DNA from: Streptomyces sp. NBC_01306
GTDB taxonomy: Bacteria; Actinomycetota; Actinomycetes; Streptomycetales; Streptomycetaceae
DNA length: 64,000 nucleotides
Direction of reading: 5' to 3'
Assembly: GCF_026340465.1 (NCBI RefSeq)
Contig: NZ_JAPEPC010000001.1
Location: 4,450,001-4,514,000 of the forward strand
The notes beneath the pieces are model-generated. The model saw only the letters and a list, made by a program, of their open reading frames with translations, was not told where the DNA came from and did no database searches. Shown one piece after another: positions 56,037-64,000 of this stretch (position 1 is the stretch's first letter; each line of letters opens with the position of its first letter). The translations under genes and the position numbers were made by a program.

Positions 56037-56501
56037 TCACAGCGCGACGAACGCCGCCACCAGCAGCCCCGCGCCCGCCGCCCCCACCGCCCACGCCGTA
56101 CGTGTCATCCGCAGCCCGCCCCCGATCACCAGCGCCGCCAGCAGCAGCGCGCCGCCCAGCGGCACCCACGCGTGCAGCCCCCCGGCCCAGCCCGTCCTGA
56201 TCGCCTCATGGCTGCCCGGACGGACCACCACCGGCAGCCGCTCGCCCTTCTCCGCCGCCGTCGACTTGTCGATGACCAGCCCGCTGTGCGCAGCCGAACC
56301 GGCCGCCGGCACAAACGGCCCCGAACACGTGTCACCCGCACACGAGGCCACCGTCAGAGTCCCGTGGTCACGGCCCTTCGCAAGAATCACATGCTGCGCC
56401 GTCCCCCACGACGACCAGAAACCGGCCACCAGGATCAGCACCGCGACACAGCCCATCGCTGCCCGGCACGCGTACAGCAGGACGCCACGACTCCGCTTCA
56501 T
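56037..56501 (-). CDS. small membrane protein, unknown function
   Basis: A 154-residue protein: N-terminal helix (about 13-34), an extracytoplasmic part with a Cys pair (CAGDTC) of about 75 residues, and two C-terminal helices (about 110-128, 134-152). The layout suggests a membrane-anchored domain with a disulfide. I recognise no family; it seems to be a usual neighbour of ppc in Streptomyces (memory). Confidence 0.7.
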   Translation of the reverse strand: MKRSRGVLLYACRAAMGCVAVLILVAGFWSSWGTAQHVILAKGRDHGTLTVASCAGDTCSGPFVPAAGSAAHSGLVIDKSTAAEKGERLPVVVRPGSHEAIRTGWAGGLHAWVPLGGALLLAALVIGGGLRMTRTAWAVGAAGAGLLVAAFVAL

Positions 56502-56582
56502 GGGGCGCGATCCTTGGCCATAGGACCACGCCAGGTCAACCCATCAGGGAACCCGGCAGCACCAGCCGCACAAGGAGCAGCC

Positions 56583-57179
56583 TCAGGAGTTGTACGTGGT
56601 CTGCGCCCGGTCGAGGCCCTCGATGATCAGCGCTTCCACCGCGTCCGCCGCCCGGTCCACGAAGTACCCCAGCTCCTTGCGCTCGGCCGACGAGAAGTCC
56701 TTCAGCACGAAGTCGGCGACCTGCATCCGGCCCGGCGGACGGCCGATACCGAACCGGACCCGGTGGTAGTCCGGACCCAGCGACTTGGTCATCGACTTCA
56801 GACCGTTGTGGCCGTTGTCCCCGCCACCCAGCTTGAGCCGCAGCGTCCCGTAATCGATGTCCAGCTCGTCATGGACGGCGACGATGTTCGCCGTCCCCAC
56901 CTTGTAGAAATCGCGCAGCGCCGTGACCGGGCCACCCGAGAGATTCATGTACGACATCGGCTTGGCCAGCACCACCCGCCGGCCGGCCGGCCCCGGCGGC
57001 CCCAGCCGGCCCTCCACGACCTGGGCGCGGGCCTTGTGCGCCTTGAACCGGCCCCCGATGCGCTCGGCGAGCAGATCGGCCACCATGAAGCCCACGTTGT
57101 GGCGGTTGGCCGCATAGTCGGGGCCTGGATTGCCGAGGCCCACGACGAGCCAGGGAGCGGTCGGGTCGGGCGTCGTCAT
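56583..57179 (-). CDS. pth: peptidyl-tRNA hydrolase
   Basis: Releases peptides from drop-off peptidyl-tRNA. 198 residues. VVGLGNPGPDYAANRHNVGFM holds the catalytic His (given in part: GNPGPDYAANRHNVGF), then KPMSYMNLSG, HDELDIDYG and GGGDNGHNGLKS. Start ATG 57179 with GGAG 8 bases upstream. The start region is partly duplicated (ACGTGCAGATG twice), and the upstream ATG opens a five-codon frame whose TGA overlaps the pth ATG. Confidence 0.95.
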   Translation of the reverse strand: MTTPDPTAPWLVVGLGNPGPDYAANRHNVGFMVADLLAERIGGRFKAHKARAQVVEGRLGPPGPAGRRVVLAKPMSYMNLSGGPVTALRDFYKVGTANIVAVHDELDIDYGTLRLKLGGGDNGHNGLKSMTKSLGPDYHRVRFGIGRPPGRMQVADFVLKDFSSAERKELGYFVDRAADAVEALIIEGLDRAQTTYNS

Positions 57180-57371
57180 CTGCACGTCTCCATCTGCACG
57201 TGTCCGGCCACCTGTTGAGCCGGCAGGCCGGTGAAGCCGGTGAACAGCCAGCCGCCGCCCGCACCTTGCGGCACGGACGGCGGCTTCGGACACACTCCGG
57301 GACTCACTCCGGGAACTCCGGGACAACAGGACCCCGGGCCGCCGGAACAGTCGGCGGAATCAGCGCGAGGC

Positions 57372-57962
57372 TCAGGCCTCGGCGCCCTCAGCCGCCTCGG
57401 CGGTCTCCGCAGCCGGCTCCTCGGCCTGCGCGGACACGACCTGGATGACCACCGCGTCCTCGTCGGTCGCGAGAGTCGTGCCGGACGGCAGCGGAACATC
57501 CTTGGCCAGGATCGAGTCGCCCGCGTCCATGCCCGCGACCGAGACGGTGACCGACTCGGGGATGTGGGTGGCCTCGGCCTCGACGGTCAGGGTGTTCAGC
57601 ACGTACTCCAGCAGGTTGGCGCCCGGCGCCAGGTCGCCCTCGGCGTGCACCGAGACCTCGACCGTGACCTTCTCGCCCAGCTTGACCGCGAGCAGGTCGA
57701 CGTGGGTCAGGTTGCGCTTGATGGCGTCACGCTGGATCGCCTTCGGGATGACCAGCTCGGTGCGGCCCTCGATGTCCAGACGGAGCAGCGCGTTGGCGGT
57801 CTTGAGCGCCATCATGAGCTCGTGGCCCGGGAGGGTGATGTGCACGGTGTCGGCGCCGTGGCCGTAGATGACCGCGGGAACCTTGTTCTCGCGACGGATC
57901 TGGCGGGCAGCGCCCTTGCCGAACTCGGAACGGACTTCAGCGGTGAGCTTGACCTCAGCCAT
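57372..57962 (-). CDS. rplY: 50S ribosomal protein L25/general stress protein Ctc
   Basis: Binds 5S rRNA. 196 residues, the long Ctc/TL5 form: N-terminal L25 domain (about 5-90, EFGKGAARQIRRENKVPAVIYG), C-terminal TL5 beta domain to about 180 and an acidic Ala/Glu tail. Upstream of pth on the same strand with a 192-bp gap holding CTCCGGGA direct repeats (57290-57325) but no firm terminator. Confidence 0.95.
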   Translation of the reverse strand: MAEVKLTAEVRSEFGKGAARQIRRENKVPAVIYGHGADTVHITLPGHELMMALKTANALLRLDIEGRTELVIPKAIQRDAIKRNLTHVDLLAVKLGEKVTVEVSVHAEGDLAPGANLLEYVLNTLTVEAEATHIPESVTVSVAGMDAGDSILAKDVPLPSGTTLATDEDAVVIQVVSAQAEEPAAETAEAAEGAEA

Positions 57963-58064
57963 GTGGCACTCCTCGGAGGTGACGAAAACGGATGGGTCAC
58001 CCGGCCACGTATCGCGGCCTGCTACGAAGAGCGCGTCGATAACGGAGTCCCGTACCCATGAGTA

Positions 58065-58115
58065 CGGCCTCCCTCGCCGAGCAACTCCGTGAGTCTACCC
58101 GGCGGGGAGGCCGTC
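58065..58115 (-). terminator. hairpin after prs
   Basis: ACGGCCTCCC-T-CGCCG pairs with CGGCG-GGGAGGCCGT, 15 bp with one bulge and a 20-nt loop; ends the prs transcript before the rplY promoter. Confidence 0.8.
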
Positions 58116-58140
58116 CCAGAAATCGATCTTCGGACCGCTG

Positions 58141-59118
58141 TTATGCCTGCTCCTCGAAGAGGCTGGTGACCGAGCCGTCCTCGAAGACCTCACGCACCGC
58201 GCGGGCGATCGTCGGCGCCATCGAGAGCACCGTGATCTTGTCGAGCTCCAGGTTGTCCGGGTCCGGCAGCGTGTTCGTGAAGACGAACTCGCTCACCTTG
58301 GAGTTCTTCAGACGGTCCGCGGCCGGGCCGGAGAGCACACCGTGCGTCGCCGTCACGATGACGTCCTCGGCGCCGTTCGCGAACAGTGCGTCCGCGGCGG
58401 CACAGATCGTGCCACCGGTGTCGATCATGTCGTCGACCAGGACACAGACGCGGCCCTTCACCTCACCCACGACCTCGTGCACGGTGACCTGGTTGGCGAC
58501 GTCCTTGTCACGGCGCTTGTGCACGATGGCCAGCGGCGCACCCAGCCGGTCGCACCAGCGGTCGGCCACACGCACCCGGCCGGCGTCCGGGGAGACGATG
58601 GTCAGCTTCGAACGGTCCACCTTGGCGCCCACGTAGTCCGCCAGTATCGGCAGCGCGAACAGGTGGTCCACCGGGCCGTCGAAGAAGCCCTGGATCTGGT
58701 CCGTGTGCAGATCGACCGTGAGGATACGGTCCGCACCCGCGGTCTTCATCAGGTCCGCGATCAGCCGGGCCGAGATCGGCTCACGGCCGCGGTGCTTCTT
58801 GTCCTGCCGCGCGTAACCGTAGAACGGCACGATCACGGTGATGCTCCTGGCCGAGGCCCGCTTCAGAGCGTCGATCATGATCAGCTGTTCCATGATCCAC
58901 TGGTTGATGGGAGCCGTGTGGCTCTGCATCAGGAAGCAGTCGGCGCCACGGGCCGACTCCTGGAAGCGGACGTAGATCTCGCCGTTCGCGAAGTCGAAAG
59001 CCTTAGTCGGCACCAGGTCGACCCCCAGCTGGGACGCGACCTCCTCGGCCAGCTCGGGGTGGGCGCGGCCGGAGAAGAGCATCAGCTTCTTCTCGCCGGT
59101 CGTCTTGATCCCGGTCAC
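58141..59118 (-). CDS. prs: ribose-phosphate pyrophosphokinase (PRPP synthase)
   Basis: Makes PRPP from ribose-5-phosphate and ATP for nucleotide, His and Trp synthesis. 325 residues. Motifs: FSGRAHPELAEEVA, IVPFYGYARQDKKHRGREPI, VLTVDLHTDQIQGFF-like ILTVDLHTDQ, KRRDKD, and PRPP loop VCVLVDDMIDTGGTI. Follows glmU with a 139-bp gap in which I see no clear signal. Confidence 0.97.
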   Translation of the reverse strand: MTGIKTTGEKKLMLFSGRAHPELAEEVASQLGVDLVPTKAFDFANGEIYVRFQESARGADCFLMQSHTAPINQWIMEQLIMIDALKRASARSITVIVPFYGYARQDKKHRGREPISARLIADLMKTAGADRILTVDLHTDQIQGFFDGPVDHLFALPILADYVGAKVDRSKLTIVSPDAGRVRVADRWCDRLGAPLAIVHKRRDKDVANQVTVHEVVGEVKGRVCVLVDDMIDTGGTICAAADALFANGAEDVIVTATHGVLSGPAADRLKNSKVSEFVFTNTLPDPDNLELDKITVLSMAPTIARAVREVFEDGSVTSLFEEQA

Positions 59119-59257
59119 AGCACAGTCTCCTCAGACGTGTTGATCGCTGCTGGGCGAGCCAGCCGGCGGTATGTACGGGGGCGTATCCCGGAGTCCCGGC
59201 CCGTAAGCCGAGCATGCGTCTATCACGGTACGCGCAGATGAACGCACGTGTTTCCGG

Positions 59258-60751
59258 TCAGCTTTCGTCACGGGGCTGATCAGAGGCGGCCTGAGCGGCC
59301 CGCGCGGCAGCACTTCCCGGCCGCTTCCTGGCCACCCAACCGTCGATATTCCTTTGCTGGCCCCGGGCGACGGCCAGCGCACCGGCCGGCACGCTCTTCG
59401 TGATCACGGAGCCCGCAGCGGTGTAGACACCGTCCCCGACCGTGATGGGAGCCACAAACATGTTGTCCGAACCGGTCCGGCAGTGCGACCCGATCGTTGT
59501 GTGGTGTTTGTCCTGTCCGTCATAGTTCACGAAGACACTCGCCGCACCGATGTTGCTGAACTCACCGATCGTCGCGTCACCGACATACGACAGATGCGGC
59601 ACCTTCGAACCCTCGCCGATCGTGGCGTTCTTCGTCTCCACATACGTCCCGATCTTGCCCCGCGTACCGAGCCGCGTACCGGGCCGCAGATAGGCGTACG
59701 GGCCCACCGTCGCGCGCTCCCCGACCTCCGCACCGTCCGCCACCGTGTTGTCCACCCGGGCGTACGCACCCACCACGGTGTCCTTCAGCCGCGAGTTGGG
59801 CCCGACCTCCGCACCCTCCGCGAGATGCGTCGTACCCAGCAGCTGCGTACCGGGATGGATCACCGAATCCGGCTCGAACGTCACCAGCACATCGACGAAA
59901 ACCGACGCGGGATCGATCACACTCACACCGGCGAGCATCGCCCGCTCAAGCAGCCGGGCATTCAGCAGCGCACGCGCCTGCGCCAGCTGCACCCGGTTGT
60001 TGATCCCGACGATCTCCCGGTGGTCACCGGCCACCGACGCCCCGACCCGGTGACCGGCCGTCCGCAGGATGCCGAGCACATCGGTCAGATACTCCTCGCC
60101 CTGGCTGTTGTCGGTGCGCACCTTGCCCAGGGCCTCCGCCAGCAGCCGCCCGTCGAAGGCGAACACCCCCGAGTTGATCTCCCGGATCGCCAACTCCGCC
60201 TCGGAAGCGTCCTTGTGCTCGACGATCGAGATCACCGCGCCGGTGGCGTGGTCGCGCACGATCCGCCCGTACCCGGTGGCGTCGGGGACCTCCGCGGTCA
60301 GCACGGTGACGGCGTTGCCGTCGGTGGTGTGCGTGGCGGCGAGCGCCGCCAGGGTCGCCCCGGTGAGCAGCGGGGTGTCGCCGCAGACGACGAGAACGGT
60401 GCCTTCGGGGGACGCGCCCAGCTCTTCGAGGGCGGTACGGACGGCGTGCCCGGTGCCGTTCTGTTCGAGCTGCACGGCGGTCCGTACGTTCGCGTCGGTC
60501 TCGGCGAGATGCGCCTGGACCTTCTCGCGCTCGTGCCCGACGACCACGACGAGCTGCTCCGGCTCCAGCTCACGGGAGGCGGCGACGACATGCCCGACGA
60601 GCGAGCGCCCGCTGACCTCGTGCAGGACCTTCGGCGTGGCCGACTTCATCCGGGTGCCCGCACCGGCCGCGAGCACGACGACGGCGGCGACCGAGGGAGC
60701 CTCTCCCCCTGTTCGCGCGGATCCGAGGCCTTGGGGGGGATTGGCGCTCAC
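59258..60751 (-). CDS. glmU: bifunctional UDP-GlcNAc pyrophosphorylase / GlcN-1-P acetyltransferase
   Basis: Makes UDP-GlcNAc for peptidoglycan. 497 residues. N-terminal uridylyltransferase (LAAGAGTRMKSATPKVLHEV), C-terminal left-handed beta helix of hexapeptide repeats with HLSYVGDATIG and FVNYDGQDKHHT. GTG start 60751. A Ser/Ala/Arg tail of about 25 residues is extra. Confidence 0.96.
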   Translation of the reverse strand: MSANPPQGLGSARTGGEAPSVAAVVVLAAGAGTRMKSATPKVLHEVSGRSLVGHVVAASRELEPEQLVVVVGHEREKVQAHLAETDANVRTAVQLEQNGTGHAVRTALEELGASPEGTVLVVCGDTPLLTGATLAALAATHTTDGNAVTVLTAEVPDATGYGRIVRDHATGAVISIVEHKDASEAELAIREINSGVFAFDGRLLAEALGKVRTDNSQGEEYLTDVLGILRTAGHRVGASVAGDHREIVGINNRVQLAQARALLNARLLERAMLAGVSVIDPASVFVDVLVTFEPDSVIHPGTQLLGTTHLAEGAEVGPNSRLKDTVVGAYARVDNTVADGAEVGERATVGPYAYLRPGTRLGTRGKIGTYVETKNATIGEGSKVPHLSYVGDATIGEFSNIGAASVFVNYDGQDKHHTTIGSHCRTGSDNMFVAPITVGDGVYTAAGSVITKSVPAGALAVARGQQRNIDGWVARKRPGSAAARAAQAASDQPRDES

Positions 60752-60823
60752 GGTGGTGCCCTTCGGGTGCGGGTGGGTGGATATCCGCAGAATACCGGGG
60801 GGCCGGGGGGTGGAAATGGGGGC

Positions 60824-60850
60824 GGGGCTTGACCAGGTAGGTCAAGCCCC
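60824..60850 (-). terminator. terminator of tRNA-Gln
   Basis: GGGGCTTGACC, AGGTA, GGTCAAGCCCC: perfect 11-bp stem, 9 bp past the tRNA 3' end and ahead of glmU. Confidence 0.88.
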
Positions 60851-60859
60851 GCGTTGCCG

Positions 60860-60932
60860 CTCCCCCACCAGGATTTGAACCTGGACATACGAGACCAAAA
60901 CTCGCAGTGCTGCCTGATTACACCATGGGGGA
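60860..60932 (-). tRNA. tRNA-Gln (anticodon TTG)
   Basis: 73 nt. Acceptor stem TCCCCCA/TGGGGGA with discriminator G; anticodon stem GCGAG/CTCGT with loop TTTTGGT, so TTG at 34-36; T-arm CCAGGTTCAAATCCTGG. CCA is not encoded. It reads CAA, a rare codon in this genome type. Confidence 0.95.
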
Positions 60933-60968
60933 ATATATCGAGCTAAACCGGACATCGGGTCGGGTCGC

Positions 60969-61820
60969 TCAATTGCCATCCAACACTATGCCGTACCACC
61001 AGCCCTCGATGCGACGGTATAGGTCAGCGCTTTGGTTCACGCGGACCATCAGGCAGCCCTGATAGTGCTCACCGATGTTCTTGCGGTTGGTCAGCGGGTT
61101 GTGCTTCTTGATGCTCGTCTTGCCGAACGAGCCGATCCCGCCCACCACATCGGCCCAGTACCGCTCGGCTGCGGAGGTGTCGGCCGTCTCGTGAATGTGT
61201 ACGTGAAACTTCAGGTTGTCCGGATCGACTTTCAGCAGGCGCAGCCACGCGAGGAAGACCTTGATCATGTGGGGGTCGCTGTTGATGAAGACCACCCGCT
61301 CCTGGGGTCGATGAGGCTTGCTCTTGGTCCCTTCTGCCCAGTAGAGCGCGGTCCCCACAATCATTAGCTCCCGTTCGGACAGGGTGCCGATTTCCTCCGT
61401 GGCGGCTCGCTTGGTCCGCCGGCGCTCCACCTCGCGCCGCTGGAGCGTGACCTCCCAGCCGCGCTTCGCGATCGCCGACGCGTCCTCCCGGGTGCGTCGC
61501 GGTGGCTTCGGCAGATCCCGTACCCACAGCGAGATCGAACTCTTCGAGCACCCCAGCTCCAGCTGTATCTGGTCGTACGTCATGCCCTGCCGTCGGAGTT
61601 CGCGGGCCTCTGCCCGCAGGTCGTCCTTCGCGTTCGGGCGCTTGGTCCAGTCAGGGGCGGGCTCGCCGTCCAGCAGGCGGTTGAGGATGTCGTTGTTGTC
61701 GACGAAGAGCCGGTCGCGGATCTGGCGGCGGCTGAGCCCCTCGCGGCGCAGCGCGATGGCCTGTTCGCGCAGTCCTTCGAAGTCGGAGTACTTGCTGTTT
61801 TTGTTGCGGATACCGGTCAC
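60969..61820 (-). CDS. HTH protein of unknown function, possible LAGLIDADG-like domain, beside tRNA-Gln
   Basis: A 283-residue basic protein, 36 bp from the tRNA. Two helix-turn-helix-like parts: EGLSRRQIRDRLFVDNNDILNRLL-type (about 28-50) and QGMTYDQIQLELGCSKSSISLWVRDL-type (about 78-102; key part CSKSSISLWVRDL). A later stretch GTALYWAEGTKSK and HVHIHETADTSAAERYW resembles the fold of LAGLIDADG nucleases. I recall many copies of this family in Streptomyces, function unknown. Start ATG 61820. It could be a regulator or a domesticated homing-type protein. Confidence 0.75.
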   Translation of the reverse strand: MTGIRNKNSKYSDFEGLREQAIALRREGLSRRQIRDRLFVDNNDILNRLLDGEPAPDWTKRPNAKDDLRAEARELRRQGMTYDQIQLELGCSKSSISLWVRDLPKPPRRTREDASAIAKRGWEVTLQRREVERRRTKRAATEEIGTLSERELMIVGTALYWAEGTKSKPHRPQERVVFINSDPHMIKVFLAWLRLLKVDPDNLKFHVHIHETADTSAAERYWADVVGGIGSFGKTSIKKHNPLTNRKNIGEHYQGCLMVRVNQSADLYRRIEGWWYGIVLDGN

Positions 61821-61963
61821 AGAATCAGCATCGTCCGGAATGCGGACGTCCGGTTCGAATGTCTGCTCGATTCACTGGATCGAGTGATCCGGGCGTATTG
61901 CGCGTAACCTCCCACATCGAAATTCGTGGGGCAGGGGGTGCGCCCGCCCGTACGCTGGTTGCC

Positions 61964-63283
61964 ATGACCGCAACGGGGGCGCACGACGCCACGGCCACGG
62001 GGCTGACCGCCCGTGGCTGGTGGTGGTGGGAACGGCGGCGCAGTGCCGTGCTGGATGTGGGGCTGGGTGTTGTCTCGGCTCTTGAGTGTGCGTTGGAGGG
62101 TGTCGATTTCTCCGGGCAGGCCGGGCTTCCCGTGCCGTTCGGGGTGGTGTTCGGGCTGTTGGCCGGATTCGTACTGGTGCTTCGGCGGCGGTGGCCGATC
62201 GCTGTGGTGCTGGTGTCGATCGCCACCACGCCCGCCCAGATGGGTTTCCTGATGGGCATCGTCGGGCTCTACACGCTCGCCGCGTCCGATGTGCCGCGCC
62301 GGCTGACCGGTGCGCTGACGGTGATGGCGACGCTCGGCACGCTCATCGTGACGTTCGTGCGGCTGCGGCACGGCATGGGGGCCGAGGACGGCAGTCCGGG
62401 ATCGCAGTTCGTCGTGCTCGGGTCCGTCTTCATGTCGCTGGGGCTGACGGCCCCGCCCGTGCTGCTGGGGCTGTACACCGGGGCGCGCCGCCGGCTCATG
62501 GAGAGTCTGCGGGAGCGGGCGGACAGTCTGGAGCGTGAGCTGTCGCTGCTGGCGGACCGGGCCGAGGAGCGGGCCGAGTGGGCGCGTACGGAGGAGCGGA
62601 CGCGGATCGCGCGGGAGATGCACGATGTGGTCGCGCACCGGGTGAGTCTGATGGTGGTGCACGCGGCGGCTCTGCAGGCGGTGGCGTTGAAGGATCCGGC
62701 GAAGGCGTCGAAGAACGCGGCGCTGGTGGGGGACATGGGGCGGCAGGCGCTGACCGAGTTGCGGGAGATGCTCGGGGTGCTGCGTTCCGGTGAGCCGGTG
62801 AGGGCTCCGGCGGCGGTGCCGCTGGCGGCGGTCGGGGTGGCTGCTGCGGCGGCTGCTGCGGCAGCGGTGGAGGACGGGCCGTGCCTGGATGAGCTGGATG
62901 TGCTCGTGGGGCAGTCGCGGGCGGCGGGGATGGTGGTGGAGCTGCTGGTGGAGGGTGTGGCCGGGCCGTACGACGCGCTGGTGGAGCAGACGGCGTACCG
63001 GGTGGTGCAGGAGGCGCTGACGAATGTGCACAAGCACGCTGCCGGGGCGAAGACCCGGGTGCGGCTGGCGCATCGGACGGCCGAGGTCGCTCTGCAGATC
63101 GAGAACGGTCCTTCGGACGCGGGTGCGGCCGATGCGGGGCTGCCCAGCGGGGGGAACGGGCTGCTGGGGATGCGGGAGCGGGTGACCGCGCTGGGCGGGG
63201 TGTTCGTGTCGGGGCCCACGGAGGCCGGGGGGTTCCGGGTGTCGGCGGTGTTGCCGGAGCAGCGGCCGGCCGGACAGAGCTGA
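61964..63283 (+). CDS. NarL/DesK-type sensor histidine kinase (orphan here)
   Basis: A 439-residue membrane kinase: four hydrophobic segments (about 28-155), a coiled linker (SLRERADSLERELSLLADRAEERAEW region), H-box REMHDVVAHRVSLM with the phospho-His, and HATPase_c near the end (QEALTNVHKHA, NGLLGMRERV). Start ATG 61964 just after TACGCT; the longer frame upstream has a weak start. No response regulator is adjacent; a partner may lie elsewhere. An Ala-rich insert sits before the ATPase domain (about 285-305). Confidence 0.9.
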   Translation: MTATGAHDATATGLTARGWWWWERRRSAVLDVGLGVVSALECALEGVDFSGQAGLPVPFGVVFGLLAGFVLVLRRRWPIAVVLVSIATTPAQMGFLMGIVGLYTLAASDVPRRLTGALTVMATLGTLIVTFVRLRHGMGAEDGSPGSQFVVLGSVFMSLGLTAPPVLLGLYTGARRRLMESLRERADSLERELSLLADRAEERAEWARTEERTRIAREMHDVVAHRVSLMVVHAAALQAVALKDPAKASKNAALVGDMGRQALTELREMLGVLRSGEPVRAPAAVPLAAVGVAAAAAAAAAVEDGPCLDELDVLVGQSRAAGMVVELLVEGVAGPYDALVEQTAYRVVQEALTNVHKHAAGAKTRVRLAHRTAEVALQIENGPSDAGAADAGLPSGGNGLLGMRERVTALGGVFVSGPTEAGGFRVSAVLPEQRPAGQS

Positions 63284-63285
63284 GC

Positions 63286-63350
63286 TGACCTCACCGGACC
63301 TGACCTCACCGGACCTGACCTCACCTCATCGGACCGGACCTCACCTGACA
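63286..63350. repeat. 15-bp tandem repeats after the kinase gene
   Basis: TGACCTCACCGGACC at 63286 and 63301, a 20-bp variant at 63316 and a last copy from 63336. They fill most of the 90-bp gap between convergent genes. Confidence 0.8.
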
Positions 63351-63373
63351 GGGGCCCTCTGTCACCGCTTCCG

Positions 63374-63892
63374 TTACCCCGAGCCCAGTCTGACTGCCTG
63401 GAGTCCGGTGATGAGGGTGACGAGGCCCTGGTCGATGTCGTGGCCGAGGTACCAGTCGCCGGTGTGGTCGATGCTGTAGATGCGGCCTTCGGAGTCGATG
63501 GCGAGCAGTGCCCGGCCGTCTCCTTCGTCGCCGAGCGGGGCGATCTCGGTGTCGAGTGCGCGGCCCAGGTCGGCGAGGGTGCGGGCGAGGTGCAGCCCGC
63601 TGAGCGGGTCGATCAGGACCGGAGCGGGTGCTGTCTGGCGGCCGGGTGCGGGGCCGGTGATGCGCAGTCCGCCGAATTCGGCCCAGGCTTCGACGGCCGC
63701 GGGGAAGACCGCGTGCTGGTGGCCGGCGGGTGAGACGTGGGCGCGCAGGGTGTCGGCCCACTGTTCGGCGCCCCGGATGTCCCAGCGGCCGGGCAGCCAG
63801 CCCGCTTCGCGCAGCGCGGCGTCCACGGTGTCGGGGAAGCGGGTGCTGGGGACGGCGGGTGCGTCCGGCGCGTCCTGCGGGTGCGGCGGCAT
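63374..63892 (-). CDS. SUKH-3 immunity protein
   Basis: A 172-residue protein of the SMI1/KNR4 (SUKH) superfamily: FPDTVDAALREAGWLPGRW, FPAAVEAWAEFGGLRI and GEGDGRALLAIDSEGRIYSIDHTGDWYLG-type sequence (key part LLAIDSEGRIYSID). SUKH-3 proteins neutralise polymorphic toxins, commonly nucleic-acid deaminases. It starts 10 bp after the end of a deaminase-like gene on the same strand, which is the toxin-immunity order. Confidence 0.88.
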   Translation of the reverse strand: MPPHPQDAPDAPAVPSTRFPDTVDAALREAGWLPGRWDIRGAEQWADTLRAHVSPAGHQHAVFPAAVEAWAEFGGLRITGPAPGRQTAPAPVLIDPLSGLHLARTLADLGRALDTEIAPLGDEGDGRALLAIDSEGRIYSIDHTGDWYLGHDIDQGLVTLITGLQAVRLGSG

Positions 63893-63902
63893 CGGCGGTG
63901 GT

Positions 63903-64000
63903 TCAGCCCTTCTCGGTGGTGGGGTCGACTGCGCGTACGCCGAAGTGGGCGAGCATCGCCGTACAGGAGCGGCAGGGCGGTGCGTAGCTGCCGTGGAGGG
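63903..64000 (-). CDS. YwqJ-type deaminase, C-terminal end only (window edge)
   Basis: Only the last 31 residues are in the window: LHGSYAPPCRSCTAMLAHFG and a short tail. PCRSC matches the PCxxC zinc motif of YwqJ-related nucleic-acid deaminase toxins, and the SUKH-3 gene follows at 10 bp. The rest of the gene is beyond the right edge. Confidence 0.75.
   Translation of the reverse strand, partial: LHGSYAPPCRSCTAMLAHFGVRAVDPTTEKG

Overview
The window is high-GC actinobacterial DNA with almost exclusively G/C-ending codons, frequent GTG starts, ATGA/GTGA stop-start overlaps and U-tract-free terminator hairpins. Gene content and order (galTEK beside a sodium/solute symporter, tamR-tam, desaturase-TetR, ppc, pth-rplY-prs-glmU-tRNA-Gln, rsmI/pmt, tatD-rsmA-ispE) match, from memory, the core chromosome of Streptomyces around SCO3120-SCO3157 of S. 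coelicolor. I call it Streptomyces or a very close relative.

Layout. 1-2.4 kb: divergent sugar-acid dehydratase (cut by the left edge) and ACS-family MFS transporter. 2.5-7.2 kb: EamA transporter, class B penicillin-binding protein and protein O-mannosyltransferase, all on the minus strand. 7.2-13.8 kb: rsmI, a zinc-ribbon protein, tatD, rsmA, ispE, a decayed yefM-yoeB toxin-antitoxin remnant, and an ABC-F ATPase. 14-18.8 kb: two membrane-anchored PQQ-type propeller paralogues and a response regulator that has lost its phospho-acceptor. 18.8-24.3 kb: galactose uptake and Leloir pathway (symporter divergent from galT-galE-galK). 24.6-33.5 kb: a three-gene cassette of unknown function (1408-aa protein with a seven-bladed PLL-lectin-like propeller, 1174-aa beta-rich protein, HAF-repeat protein) sitting between galK and the next core gene. 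33.7-36.2 kb: response regulator, tamR-tam control of trans-aconitate methylation, and a VOC protein. 36.2-50.5 kb: an accessory metabolic block. A minus-strand operon (aldehyde dehydrogenase, FAD-linked oxidase, NCS1 permease, ureohydrolase) faces a PucR regulator, and next to it lies a glycine-cleavage operon (gcvP, shortened gcvT, gcvH, lipA, sdaA) behind what looks like three glycine-riboswitch aptamers. 50.6-64 kb: Uma2-like protein, desaturase-TetR, ppc, pth-rplY-prs-glmU, tRNA-Gln, an HTH protein beside the tRNA, a histidine kinase, and a SUKH-3 immunity gene with the end of its YwqJ-type deaminase toxin at the right edge.

How genes work together. The core parts carry housekeeping roles (ribosome methylation, isoprenoid and UDP-GlcNAc precursors, PRPP, anaplerosis, galactose use). 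The 36-50 kb block could take a guanidino or amino compound through oxidation and urea removal, and its neighbour feeds glycine and serine to one-carbon units and pyruvate; the link between the two halves is inferred from position only. The most interesting items are the triple glycine aptamer leader, the truncated gcvT, the lectin-propeller cassette, and the response regulator with a dead receiver site.
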